Below, in pieces: positions 32,918 through 41,402 of a DNA stretch of 54,306 bases. The stretch is from NCBI GenBank assembly GCA_946407895.1, contig CAMJQA010000018.1, forward strand, positions 1-54,306, written 5' to 3'. The notes under the pieces are model-generated. The model was given only the letters and a program-made list of their open reading frames with translations. It was not told where the DNA came from and searched no databases. A program made the translations under genes and the position numbers. Positions within the stretch are counted from its first letter, which is position 1, and every line of letters begins with the position of its first letter. Origin of the DNA: an uncultured Prevotellaceae bacterium. Lineage in GTDB: Bacteria > Bacteroidota > Bacteroidia > Bacteroidales > Bacteroidaceae.

Positions 32918-33865
32918 TTACTGCTTTACATTATTAATTACTGTACTTTCCTCAACCGGAGCCTTTGGCGTCTGCGTAGCTGCCTCAGCGGGCTTCTCTG
33001 CAACGGGCTTGGCGGGAGCATCCGCAACCACCTTCTTGGGCGGGAAGTTGAATCCATGAATGGCATGTTTGGGACACGCTTCTTCACACTTGCGGCACAT
33101 CTTGCACTTCTCAGCATCGATATATGCCAGATTGTTGACAAGCGTGATAGCCTCGAATTTCTCGCATGTCTTCACGCACTTGCCGCATCCGATGCACGAT
33201 GCCTTGCAGACCTTGTTTGCCAGGGCACCCTTGTCCTTGTTGTTGCAAAGAACCACCACACGGCGCCCCTTCGGACCCTTCAGGCGGATCTCGATGATAC
33301 CGCGCGGACATGCCTTGGCGCATGCGCCACAGGCCGTACACTTGTCTTCGTCCACCTCGGGGAGCCCGGTTTCCGGGTTCATGCTGATGGCACCGAACTG
33401 GCAGGCCTTTACACAATCGCCGCATCCCAGACAGCCATAGGCACAACCTGTTTCGCCCATGCCGGTCATGTTCTGCACCCGACAGCTCTGTGCACCGTCG
33501 TAGCTCACCAGCCGAGGCCGGTTCTCGCAGGTGCCGTTACACCGAACTACTGCAACCTTTGGAGCCGAAGGAGCAGCAGTCATGCCCAGGATATTGGCCA
33601 CCCGTTCCATGACAGGCTGACCGCCAACCGGACAATTCTTGCCCTCCAGGCTACCACCGTCTGCAGCCTTTACACACGCAGCGGCAAAGCCCGAACAGCC
33701 GGGAAAGCCGCAACCGCCGCAATTGGCCTGGGGCAGCACCTCGGCTACCTGGACTATGCGGGGGTCTTCATGCACAGCAAACTTATGGGATGCCAAAAAC
33801 AGCACCAGTGCTGACACCAGGCCGATTGCTCCCAATACGATTACTGCAATCAAGATTAAATTCAT
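32918..33865 (-). CDS. rnfB: Rnf complex subunit B, ferredoxin-docking
   Basis: 315 residues. One N-terminal span (LILIAVIVLGAIGLVSALVL), then the Fe-S motif CGGCGFPGCSGFAAACV, then ferredoxin-like repeats: CLGCGDCVKACQFGAI, CTACGACAKACPRGII, CIGCGKCVKTCE and CKMCRKCEEACPKHAI. So electrons from reduced ferredoxin enter here. The last ~40 residues are an Ala/Pro/Lys-rich tail without clusters. Its ATG overlaps the rseC stop (33862-33865). Confidence 0.96.
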   Translation of the reverse strand: MNLILIAVIVLGAIGLVSALVLFLASHKFAVHEDPRIVQVAEVLPQANCGGCGFPGCSGFAAACVKAADGGSLEGKNCPVGGQPVMERVANILGMTAAPSAPKVAVVRCNGTCENRPRLVSYDGAQSCRVQNMTGMGETGCAYGCLGCGDCVKACQFGAISMNPETGLPEVDEDKCTACGACAKACPRGIIEIRLKGPKGRRVVVLCNNKDKGALANKVCKASCIGCGKCVKTCEKFEAITLVNNLAYIDAEKCKMCRKCEEACPKHAIHGFNFPPKKVVADAPAKPVAEKPAEAATQTPKAPVEESTVINNVKQ

Positions 33866-34287
33866 ACGTTTGTTATGTTTGTGATTTTAAATGATAAGAT
33901 TTGCGAAAATTTGTCCCTCATAAGGTACAGGACAAAAAAATAAGCTGCAAGCACAAGCAGCGATATTAAAGCTGCCTGGGCCTCGCTTCCCGTCAGGCGT
34001 ACAAACAAGAAGAGCGAGCCGACCACCAGTATCAAGGGCATGGTATATGCCCACCATACGGCCTTCAGCCCCTGTGATGATGAAGCTTCTATCTGAACGG
34101 TCTGCCCTACGCTTACAGCCTGAGCTGGTGTAAGGGGGACTTCAATGATTTTCTCCTTGCTCTCGCTGCTGCGGCATAGCTTGGCTGCCTGGCAACTGCT
34201 ACATGCCGATGCCTGCAGGATGCATACGTATGCCTTGCCGTTTTCGGTACGTTCTATTGTGCCTGAATGTGTTATTGTCTGACTCAT
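33862..34287 (-). CDS. rseC: RseC/MucC-like protein heading the Rnf operon
   Basis: 141 residues from the Met of MSQTITHSGTIERTENGKAY. An N-terminal domain with Cys motif ASACSSCQAAKLC, then two membrane spans (MPLILVVGSLFLFV and ALISLLVLAAYFFVLYLM). This is the SoxR-reducing system RseC family, which in gamma-proteobacteria works with the Rsx/Rnf complex; in Bacteroidota it regularly opens the Rnf operon. The four Cys could bind metal or a cluster. It overlaps rnfB by four bases. A TATCTTTG element (34312-34305, minus) precedes it without a clear -33 box. Confidence 0.9.
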   Translation of the reverse strand: MSQTITHSGTIERTENGKAYVCILQASACSSCQAAKLCRSSESKEKIIEVPLTPAQAVSVGQTVQIEASSSQGLKAVWWAYTMPLILVVGSLFLFVRLTGSEAQAALISLLVLAAYFFVLYLMRDKFSQILSFKITNITNV

Positions 34288-34407
34288 TTTTCCTTTAGTG
34301 CCCGCAAAGATAGTCAAATTTCTGCATAACGCATAATTTTTCAAAGATGTTTTCAGTCATCATTAACATTTTTGAACCGCCAACCGAAAAAAATGGGCCC
34401 AACTGAC

Positions 34408-34436
34408 TTGCATTACAACAAAAAAGTGTATATTTG
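34408..34436 (+). promoter_or_regulatory. Likely promoter of ispE
   Basis: TTG at 34408-34410, 18 bases, TATATTTG at 34429-34436. Slightly short spacer. Expected start near 34443. Confidence 0.5.
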
Positions 34437-34464
34437 CACACCACAAATGATGAACGATTTCTTT

Positions 34465-35280
34465 ATGAAGGTATTTCCAAATTGCAAGATTAACATAGGA
34501 CTGAATATCGTTGAGCGCAGGGCTGACGGATACCACAACCTGCAGACCATCTTCTACCCCATCCCACTTTATGATGAAATATCCATACAGCCGTCTGATG
34601 AAGACGCGCTCATCATGGAGGGACTGCGTATTGAGGGAAGGCCAGAGGACAACCTGGTCATGAAGGTGCTGAACGTGCTACGCGAGAAGGGCCACGCCGT
34701 TCCGCCCGTTTGCATAGAACTTCACAAGGTGATTCCCAGCGGAGCTGGTCTTGGAGGGGGCAGCAGCGATGCGGCCTTTATGATGAAAGCGCTGAATGAG
34801 ATGTTTTCGCTCGATCTTACCACGGCCGAGATGGAGCTGTTGCTGGCCCCGCTTGGTGCCGACTGTCCGTTTTTCGTCAACGACCGTCCCGTTTATGCCG
34901 AAGGAATCGGAAATATATTTACGCCCATTCACCTTGACCTCAAGGGCTGGTATCTGATACTGGTAAAGCCCGACGACTTTGTTTCCACCCGCGAGGCCTA
35001 TTCCCTGGTGCATCCTCGCTATCCGGCCTGCAGCATTCAGCAATACATCACGCTGCCAGTCGAGGAATGGAGGGGGCGCATTATCAACGATTTTGAGGAG
35101 AGTGTGTTCCCCCTTCATCCGCGCATTCAGGCCATTCGCGATGAGCTCTACCGCCAGGGGGCTTCCTATGTAGCCATGAGCGGAAGTGGAAGTTGCGTAT
35201 ATGGGTTCTTCAGGCAACAGCCTCCAGCCGAATACGCCACGGTTTTCAGCGACTTCTTCTACTTCCAGTGCCGCCTGTAG
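34465..35280 (+). CDS. ispE: 4-diphosphocytidyl-2-C-methyl-D-erythritol kinase
   Basis: 271 residues from the Met of MKVFPNCKINIGLNIVERRA, where family members begin. In-frame ATGs at 34447 and 34450 also lie after the predicted transcription start and cannot be excluded. IspE phosphorylates CDP-methylerythritol in the MEP isoprenoid pathway. Seen: DGYHNLQTIFYPI; the GHMP ATP loop VIPSGAGLGGGSSDAAFMM; LAPLGADCPFFV; and MSGSGSCVYGFF. The gene stands alone and converges with the lipid kinase gene. Confidence 0.96.
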   Translation: MKVFPNCKINIGLNIVERRADGYHNLQTIFYPIPLYDEISIQPSDEDALIMEGLRIEGRPEDNLVMKVLNVLREKGHAVPPVCIELHKVIPSGAGLGGGSSDAAFMMKALNEMFSLDLTTAEMELLLAPLGADCPFFVNDRPVYAEGIGNIFTPIHLDLKGWYLILVKPDDFVSTREAYSLVHPRYPACSIQQYITLPVEEWRGRIINDFEESVFPLHPRIQAIRDELYRQGASYVAMSGSGSCVYGFFRQQPPAEYATVFSDFFYFQCRL

Positions 35281-35303
35281 GGGGCTGTTGTATGCAGCCC
35301 GTC

Positions 35304-36338
35304 TCAGGGCTTAGGCTTCAATATCTTCAGCAAGTCCTGGTTTATTGACTTTATGCGGTTGCGCCCCTCCCTGAAGTCGCGCATCAGGTTTGCATTCATC
35401 TTGTTGTACAGGTCTCCGAACGTCTGCATCATGGCCGACTGGAAGGGCTGCTCCTTCGTGTTCACCACCACCCTTATGTCATGTGGAATCAGCTTGACAT
35501 CAATGTCGGGCCCTTCCATCTGCGGGTCGCCGTCATAGTGGATGACGCCTGCTGTGGAACGGTGAATCTTCAGATGCGAGCACCTGAAGGATTTTATGTG
35601 GCTATTCTGCGTGATCGTCTTGTTAAACAGTTGAATGGCTATCTGTGGCGCCTCCAGCACGTTGAAGGGCTCCATGATGGTAACGTCCATCAGTCCGTCG
35701 CTCATGCTGGCATGGGGGGCTATATATACGTTGTTCCCATACTGGCTGGCGTTGGCACAAGCTATCAGGAAGGCCTTGAAGGTCTGCTTCTCGCCGTCAA
35801 TCTCAATTTCGTACGTATCGGGCTTGTAGTTAAGCCCTTCCCTCAGCGTATTCTCAATGTATGTCAGCAGTCCGCGCCTTCCGCTCTGTGCGAACTTGCT
35901 GCTTACAATGGCATCGAACCCGACGCCGCAGGTACAGAAGAAGGGGGTGTCGTTGATGCAGCCGTAGTCAAGCGACTCCACGTGGCACTCGGCCAGCACC
36001 TGCAAGGCACCCTCGGGATACGTGGGTATGTACAGGTGGCGTGCCAGTCCGTTGCCGCTGCCGCAGGGCACTATGCCCAGTGCCGTCTGGGTGTGAATAA
36101 GGCTGCGGGCCACCTCGTTCACCGTGCCGTCTCCTCCCACGGCCACCACAACGTTCACGCCCTCGGAAATAGCTTCTTCAGCATATTCGGCAGCATGGCC
36201 CCTATGGCTGGTAAACTTTATTTCATAGGTAAAGCGCTCTCGCGTGAGATACTCGGGAATCAGATCCAGGATGTGCTTCTTGTCGGTCGTACCCGAAATC
36301 GGATTCACTATAAACCAGATGTGCGTCTTATTCGTCAT
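35304..36338 (-). CDS. Diacylglycerol kinase family lipid kinase
   Basis: 344 residues from the Met of MTNKTHIWFIVNPISGT; the promoter element 10-17 bases upstream excludes the longer frame. The catalytic domain shows NPISGTTDKKH, the ATP-binding VVAVGGDGTVNEVARSL and PCGSGNGLARHL. The C-terminal domain includes APHASMSDGLMDVTI and IHYDGDPQ. The family includes diacylglycerol kinases, sphingosine kinases and YegS-like enzymes. It is divergent from serine palmitoyltransferase, so a sphingoid base or ceramide substrate is possible; that is inference. The ~40-residue Arg/Lys-rich C-terminal tail could bind membrane. Confidence 0.9.
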   Translation of the reverse strand: MTNKTHIWFIVNPISGTTDKKHILDLIPEYLTRERFTYEIKFTSHRGHAAEYAEEAISEGVNVVVAVGGDGTVNEVARSLIHTQTALGIVPCGSGNGLARHLYIPTYPEGALQVLAECHVESLDYGCINDTPFFCTCGVGFDAIVSSKFAQSGRRGLLTYIENTLREGLNYKPDTYEIEIDGEKQTFKAFLIACANASQYGNNVYIAPHASMSDGLMDVTIMEPFNVLEAPQIAIQLFNKTITQNSHIKSFRCSHLKIHRSTAGVIHYDGDPQMEGPDIDVKLIPHDIRVVVNTKEQPFQSAMMQTFGDLYNKMNANLMRDFREGRNRIKSINQDLLKILKPKP

Positions 36339-36347
36339 ATTCGGGTA

Positions 36348-36355
36348 CAAAAGTA
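36348..36355 (-). promoter_or_regulatory. -7 element of the lipid kinase gene
   Basis: TACTTTTG on the minus strand (36355-36348). Expected start near 36341, leaving a leader of only a few bases before the ATG at 36338. Confidence 0.5.
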
Positions 36356-36425
36356 CACTTTTTTGGTCACATTAAATATACAAAATGAAATAAAGTATTC
36401 AAAAGAACAAGTTTTTTCACTCATT

Positions 36426-36458
36426 TTTGCTTATATTGAATAATTTTCACTACCTTTG
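36426..36458 (+). promoter_or_regulatory. Promoter of serine palmitoyltransferase
   Basis: TTTG at 36426-36429, 21 bases, TACCTTTG at 36451-36458. Expected start near 36465, leader about 36 bases. Confidence 0.72.
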
Positions 36459-36500
36459 CAGCGTTTTTCAAGAAGAAGCATTGTATAGACCTTAATTTAT

Positions 36501-37685
36501 ATGGGATTATTACAAGATAAATGTGCAAAATACACGCTGCCTCAGGAATTCATGAAGCAGGGTATCTACCCCTACTTTCGCCAGATAGAGGGCAAGCAGG
36601 GCACAGAAGTTATTATGGAGGGCCACAGAGTTCTGATGTTTGGCTCCAACGCTTATACAGGACTTACCGGTGACGAGCGTGTCATCAATGCGGGCATCGA
36701 GGCCATGAAGAAGTATGGCAGCGGGTGCGCAGGAAGCCGTTTTCTCAATGGTACGCTCGACATACACGTTCAGTTAGAAAAGGAATTGGCAGAATTCGTG
36801 GGCAAGGACGAAGCCCTGTGCTTTGCCACCGGATTTACGGTTAACAGCGGCGTCATCAGCCAGATTGTTGACCGCAACGACTATGTGATCTGCGACGACC
36901 GCGACCATGCAAGCATTGTCGACGGGCGCCGACTGAGCTTTGCCACTCAGCTGAAGTATCGCCACAATGACATGGACGACCTGGAGAAGCAGTTGCAGAA
37001 GTGCGAGCCCGACCGCATCAAGCTCATTGTTGTGGACGGTGTGTTCAGCATGGAAGGCGACCTGTGCAAACTGCCCCAGATCATAGAGCTAAAGAAGAAG
37101 TACAATGCAACCGTTATGGTTGACGAGGCCCACGGTCTGGGCGTCTTCGGTCATCAGGGTCGCGGCGTATGCGACCACTTCGGGCTGTCAAAGGATGTAG
37201 ACCTCATCATGGGCACGTTCAGCAAGAGCCTGGCCAGCATTGGCGGATTCATTGCCGCAGACAGCAGCATCATCAACTGGCTGCGCCATACGGTGCGCAC
37301 CTATATCTTCAGCGCCAGCTCTACGCCGGCCGCCACGGCCTGTGCACGCGAGGCACTGCATATCATCAAGAGCGAACCGCAGCGGCTGGCCGCCCTGTGG
37401 GACGTAACCAACTACGCACTGAAGCGCTTCCGCGAGGAGGGATTCGAGATTGGCGACACCGAGAGCCCTATCATTCCGCTCTATGTGCGCGATACGGAGA
37501 AGACCTTCAAGGCCGTTGCCTATGCCTTCCGCGAGGGTGTCTTCATCAATCCCGTCATTCCGCCCGCCTGTGCTCCGCAGGACACGCTCGTCAGGTACGC
37601 CCTGATGGCTACACACACTCACGAGCAGGTGGACGAGTCGGTTGAGAAGCTGAAGAAAGTATTCCGCGAACTGGAAATATTGTAA
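36501..37685 (+). CDS. spt: Serine palmitoyltransferase
   Basis: 394 residues. A PLP-dependent alpha-oxoamine synthase that joins serine and an acyl-CoA to make 3-ketosphinganine, the first step of sphingolipids in Bacteroidota. The sequence follows the Bacteroides enzyme closely as I recall it: MGLLQ at the start, then MFGSNAYTGLTGDERV and GSGCAGSRFLNGTLDIHVQL. CDDRDHASIVDGRR holds the PLP-stacking His (about 136); MVDEAHGLGVFG the Asp; GTFSKSLASIGGF the Schiff-base Lys (about 242). It is a paralogue of kbl at 11.7 kb but clearly distinct in these motifs. A consensus promoter precedes it. Confidence 0.95.
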   Translation: MGLLQDKCAKYTLPQEFMKQGIYPYFRQIEGKQGTEVIMEGHRVLMFGSNAYTGLTGDERVINAGIEAMKKYGSGCAGSRFLNGTLDIHVQLEKELAEFVGKDEALCFATGFTVNSGVISQIVDRNDYVICDDRDHASIVDGRRLSFATQLKYRHNDMDDLEKQLQKCEPDRIKLIVVDGVFSMEGDLCKLPQIIELKKKYNATVMVDEAHGLGVFGHQGRGVCDHFGLSKDVDLIMGTFSKSLASIGGFIAADSSIINWLRHTVRTYIFSASSTPAATACAREALHIIKSEPQRLAALWDVTNYALKRFREEGFEIGDTESPIIPLYVRDTEKTFKAVAYAFREGVFINPVIPPACAPQDTLVRYALMATHTHEQVDESVEKLKKVFRELEIL

Positions 37686-37759
37686 TTTTTATAACTCTAA
37701 AATAATAAAATCTTTTTCAAAGGGGGGACATGGGAGGTGACTTTCGTGTCCCTTCGCTT

Positions 37760-39070
37760 TTATTTCGCTATCGAGAAGATAGTTTTCAGTCCCTTTATCT
37801 TCTGACCCTTCACGCGCTGCAGCACGTCATTGGCCCGTTTCCGGTCAACCGATGCATACGCCCAGTTTGGATGTACCTCAATGCGTCCTATCTCGGCCTG
37901 CTCCAGCTGGCCCACCTTCGACAGGAAGCCCACAATGTCCACCTTGTTCACCTTGTCCTTCTTCCCCTTGCCTATGTACAGCGTCACCCACTTGGGCTGC
38001 GCGGGCTGCGGTATGTGCTGTGGCATCACAAACACGTCGGGCTCGGCGGCCAGGTAAGGCGGCGTCTGCTCTGCGGGGCCCAGGATGAGGTAGGCACAGC
38101 CCTGTGCATCCCATCGCGCGGTGCGCCCGTTGCGGTGGATATACGACTCCTCGTTTAGTGGCAAGTGGTAGTGTATGATATTGTCAACGTGCGGAATGTC
38201 GAGGCCGCGCGAGGCAAGGTCGGTGCTTACGAACACGTTGCACGACCCGTTGACGAAGCGGAACAGGGCGCGTTCCCTGTCGCGCTGCTCCATACCGCCG
38301 TGGAAGGCATCCACGCTGACGCCGTTCTGACGCAGGTAGTCCCCTACCCGCTCCACGCTCTCCCTGTAGTTCACGAATACCAGGCTGCTCTGCTGGCCCA
38401 GTACGCACAGCAGGCCGAGCAGCGTCTGCAGCTTGTCCTTCTCGGGCGAGTGCACTATGCTTACGTCTATGCGGTCGGGCACCTGCTCGTCCTTGTCCAG
38501 GTAGTCCAGGCGTCGGTAGTTCTCCATGCCCGCAAAGGCGGGTATGCCGGGGCTGTCTGTTGCCGAGAGCAGGATGCGGCGGCGCACGCCGTTCAGCTCG
38601 CCCAGTATGGCACTCATCTGCTGTCGGAAACCCAGCTCCAGGCACTTGTCGAACTCGTCTATGACCAGCGTTTCCACATGTGCTGTGCTAAGGTTGCCCT
38701 TGCCGATGTGGTCAAGTATGCGGCCGGGGGTGCCTATGATGATGTGCGGATGCAGCTCGCGCATCGTGCGGTGCTCGTCCATGGCAGGCCGTCCGCCATA
38801 GCAGGCCACGCTGCGCACCTCGGGCGTCAGCTGTTTCAGCACCGCCTGCGTCTGCTGCGCCAGTTCGCGCGAGGGAACGAGCACCAGGGCCCTAACCACT
38901 TGCTCCTGCGCATCGAGCAGCTCCAGCAGGGGCAGCAGGTAGGCCAGCGTCTTGCCGCTGCCCGTGGCGCTGAGCAGTACTATACTCTGCTCGCGCCGCA
39001 CATAGCGCAGCATATCCTGCTGCATCGAATTCAAATCAACTATGCCTAAGCGGCTCAGGGAATATTCCAT
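37760..39070 (-). CDS. dbpA: DbpA-like DEAD-box RNA helicase with DEFD motif
   Basis: 436 residues. Motif I ATGSGKT (35-41), Ia VPSRELAQQ, Ib GTPGRILDH, II VIDEFDKCLELGF (138-141 DEFD in place of DEAD), III SAT (169-171), IV VFVNYRES, V TDLASRGLDI, VI HRNGRTAR (usual HRxGRxGR). The last ~75 residues (TLYIGKGKKDKVNKVDIVGF; NWAYASVDRKRANDVLQRVK) form the DbpA RNA-binding domain that recognises hairpin 92 of 23S rRNA. So it probably acts in 50S assembly. The DEFD and TAR changes are real departures from consensus and are common to this subgroup as far as I recall. Confidence 0.92.
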   Translation of the reverse strand: MEYSLSRLGIVDLNSMQQDMLRYVRREQSIVLLSATGSGKTLAYLLPLLELLDAQEQVVRALVLVPSRELAQQTQAVLKQLTPEVRSVACYGGRPAMDEHRTMRELHPHIIIGTPGRILDHIGKGNLSTAHVETLVIDEFDKCLELGFRQQMSAILGELNGVRRRILLSATDSPGIPAFAGMENYRRLDYLDKDEQVPDRIDVSIVHSPEKDKLQTLLGLLCVLGQQSSLVFVNYRESVERVGDYLRQNGVSVDAFHGGMEQRDRERALFRFVNGSCNVFVSTDLASRGLDIPHVDNIIHYHLPLNEESYIHRNGRTARWDAQGCAYLILGPAEQTPPYLAAEPDVFVMPQHIPQPAQPKWVTLYIGKGKKDKVNKVDIVGFLSKVGQLEQAEIGRIEVHPNWAYASVDRKRANDVLQRVKGQKIKGLKTIFSIAK

Positions 39071-39147
39071 ATAATATAATAATGTATAAGATGATTTGGT
39101 GGTGTGTGTGGGGAGAGCCGGGGGTGTGCAGCCAGAGAGGGTGCGTG

Positions 39148-40548
39148 CTACCTCAGGAAATAGTCAATCAGGAAATACACGCCCAGCGAGGCAAGCCATC
39201 CCAGCAAAACCTTCAGCGTAACGTGGCGGAAGTACCACCATATCGTAACCTCCTCGCTCTTCATGAGCGCATATCCCGCCGTGTTGCCAATGGGCAGCAG
39301 GCAGCCGCCCACGCAGCCGCTCAGGGATATCAGGTGCCAATACTGCCCGTTCAGCGTAAAGCTTGACAGGTAGTCGCCCAGGGCAGCACCGTCGGGCAGC
39401 ACGGGGTAGATGCTGATGCCGCTCAGCACCAGGGCTATGTTGTCCATGACCGAGCTGACCAGGCCCAGGAAGAGCGACATGAGGTAGATGTTGTGTATGT
39501 GGTGGTCGCACCATTCGGCCACGTGCTGCATGGCGCCCACCTCAACGAGTGCGTCAACGCTGAGCCCTATGCCTATGAAGAACATAATCATCTGCAGCAC
39601 CTCGTACTGCAGGCTGCGGCTGCTGCTCATGGCCACGGGCTGGTCTGACAGTATGCTCTTGCGGTTCACCACCTCGTTCACCACCCACAGCACGCCCAGC
39701 ACGCACAGGGCGCCCAGGAAGGGCGGCAGCATCGTCAGGCGGTGGAAGGTGGGCACGAACCATAGTCCGCCAATGCCCACAAACAGCATCATCAGGCGCT
39801 GCCATACAGGCAGGGCGTTGTCGTCGCCGCGGAAGATGAAGCCCGGCCGCTTCAGGTCAACGCGCTCGGGCAGCTTGCGGCACAGCAGCAGCGTGGGTAT
39901 GATCATGGCCACCACGGCCGGCAGCGCCAGGGCACTGCTGTAGTTGGTGGGCGTAACGGCGCCGCGCGTCCATATCATCAGCGAGGTGACGTCGCCTATC
40001 ACCGTGAAGCAGCCGCCGCAGTTGGTGGCTATCACCACTATCGTGCCCAGCAGCATGCGCTGATGCGGGTTGATCACCAGCTGCCTGAGCAGCATCAGCA
40101 TCACCACCGACGAGGTCAGGTTGTCGAGGTTGGCACTCAGTATGAAGCTGAACAGGGCCAGGCTCAGCGATATGCGCCAACGGTTGCGCACCCAGCACCA
40201 GTCCTTGATGAAGTCGAAGCAGCCGTTGTTCTGCAGCAGCTCCACAATAGCCATCGTGGAGAGCAGGTACATCACGATGGAGCACAGCTGGAACATGTGA
40301 CGCGCAAACAGGTTCTCGTTGATGAAGCGGTTGATGTCGTTGACGCTGTACGTCGTCAGCCCGCCCATAAACGCCTGGAAGGCATCCTTGTGCAGGCTCA
40401 TGATGTACTGCGGGCCGTAGCACATGAAGAGCACCCACACCACCACGCCACAGAACATGGCCACCGTAGCCTTGTTCACGCGGGTGATGTGCTCCGTGCA
40501 TATCAACACGTAGCCCAGAAGCACTATGATAACGATTGCCAGCGTCAT
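39148..40548 (-). CDS. nhaD: NhaD-type sodium:proton antiporter
   Basis: 466 residues with about 12 hydrophobic spans. Signature segments of the NhaD/ArsB (IT) superfamily: SANLDNLTSSVVMLML, ATNCGGCFTVIGDVTSLMIW, GLVSSVMDNIALVLSG and LSGCVGGCLLPIGNTAGYAL. The paired D-N motifs in the two inverted halves are the ion site. It would expel sodium in exchange for protons, which fits a cell that also runs an Rnf ion pump. It ends 77 bases past the start of the dbpA-like gene and may precede it in one transcript. Confidence 0.93.
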   Translation of the reverse strand: MTLAIVIIVLLGYVLICTEHITRVNKATVAMFCGVVVWVLFMCYGPQYIMSLHKDAFQAFMGGLTTYSVNDINRFINENLFARHMFQLCSIVMYLLSTMAIVELLQNNGCFDFIKDWCWVRNRWRISLSLALFSFILSANLDNLTSSVVMLMLLRQLVINPHQRMLLGTIVVIATNCGGCFTVIGDVTSLMIWTRGAVTPTNYSSALALPAVVAMIIPTLLLCRKLPERVDLKRPGFIFRGDDNALPVWQRLMMLFVGIGGLWFVPTFHRLTMLPPFLGALCVLGVLWVVNEVVNRKSILSDQPVAMSSSRSLQYEVLQMIMFFIGIGLSVDALVEVGAMQHVAEWCDHHIHNIYLMSLFLGLVSSVMDNIALVLSGISIYPVLPDGAALGDYLSSFTLNGQYWHLISLSGCVGGCLLPIGNTAGYALMKSEEVTIWWYFRHVTLKVLLGWLASLGVYFLIDYFLR

Positions 40549-40639
40549 TTATACTCTGAATTTGTCAAAAATCAATGCAAAATAAGTTAAAAAAAGTGAG
40601 TTTTCAAAGAATAAACCGCCCATTTATCGCAAAAATCAT

Positions 40640-40647
40640 TACTTTTG
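40640..40647 (+). promoter_or_regulatory. -7 element of the small secreted protein gene
   Basis: TACTTTTG; no good -33 box. Expected start near 40654, only about three bases before the ATG at 40657, so the message may be nearly leaderless. Confidence 0.5.
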
Positions 40648-40656
40648 CACCCAGAT

Positions 40657-41163
40657 ATGACAAGAATAACCGCATTACTACTCCTCATCCTGCCCATTTT
40701 GGCTAAAGCCCAAACGGTAGAGCTACTGACAGGCGACCGATACGTTGCCCTGAGTGCAGAACAGACGCAGACCGAGATAAAGCCCGGCTGGAAGATAGTG
40801 GACATACAGCTCAAGAGCAAGGCCACGCGATACCTGGCCGGGCGCATGGCACGCCAGCTCACCGATGACCAGATGCCCACCTTCCGCCTCACTCCCGGCC
40901 AGGGCGAGACGCTCGTTGACTACGCCCTCATCCGCCTGCGCTCCAAGCGTCAGTGGCGCGTGCTGCCCAACCCCATGCTGCGGCTCAACAGCTACCTGCG
41001 CATCGAACCCAAGCACTTCTACATAAAGCCAGCCGGCGACTCGGCCTTCGAGTTCCACCCCCTGGCCGCCCTCGACCGCGGCGCATACATACTGGTCAAC
41101 CTGGCCCAGCAGCCCGTAGGCGAGCTGCAGGACTACATCGTATATCCCTTCCAGGTGCCCTGA
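40657..41163 (+). CDS. Small secreted protein of unknown function
   Basis: 168 residues. Signal peptide MTRITALLLLILPILAKAQT with cleavage likely after AKA. I do not recognise the mature part: mixed alpha/beta, with RYLAGRMARQLTDDQMPTFR, LIRLRSKRQWRVLPNPMLRL and a C-terminal YIVYPFQVP. No lipobox, no transmembrane span, no repeats. The -7 element right before the ATG supports the start chosen; a TTG 12 bases upstream is less likely. No operon partner. Confidence 0.75.
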   Translation: MTRITALLLLILPILAKAQTVELLTGDRYVALSAEQTQTEIKPGWKIVDIQLKSKATRYLAGRMARQLTDDQMPTFRLTPGQGETLVDYALIRLRSKRQWRVLPNPMLRLNSYLRIEPKHFYIKPAGDSAFEFHPLAALDRGAYILVNLAQQPVGELQDYIVYPFQVP

Positions 41164-41183
41164 TGAGAGGAGCGAGCCTAGGC

Positions 41184-41219
41184 GCAAAAGGTTCAAAAGG
41201 TACAAAGGGTTCAAAAGGC
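41184..41219. repeat. Short direct repeats, GTTCAAAAGG type
   Basis: Four imperfect 9-10-base units (GCAAAAG, GTTCAAAAG, GTACAAAGG, GTTCAAAAGG) in tandem just after the secreted-protein gene, followed by a small hairpin CTTCG...CGAAG. A slippage-type repeat. Confidence 0.55.
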
Positions 41220-41364
41220 ACTTCGACAAGCGAAGCGGCCGCTCGACATCCCAAAGGGTGGCGTTTGCTACCGCAGGGATGCAAGAAAGCCGATTGAAAA
41301 ATTGGGTTAATAATTAAAAGCTCTACGAGCCTGAAATTTCTCTTGATTATCATTATAAAAGCAA

Positions 41365-41388
41365 TGGAGCGAGCCTGAGCCCGCTCCA
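41365..41388 (-). terminator. Terminator-like hairpin of the Gly-tailed HU gene
   Basis: On the minus strand TGGAGCG (41388-41382), 10-base loop, CGCTCCA (41371-41365), followed by TTGCTTTTA. It lies 15 bases after the stop. Confidence 0.6.
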
Positions 41389-41402
41389 CCATGCTGCTTT
41401 CA

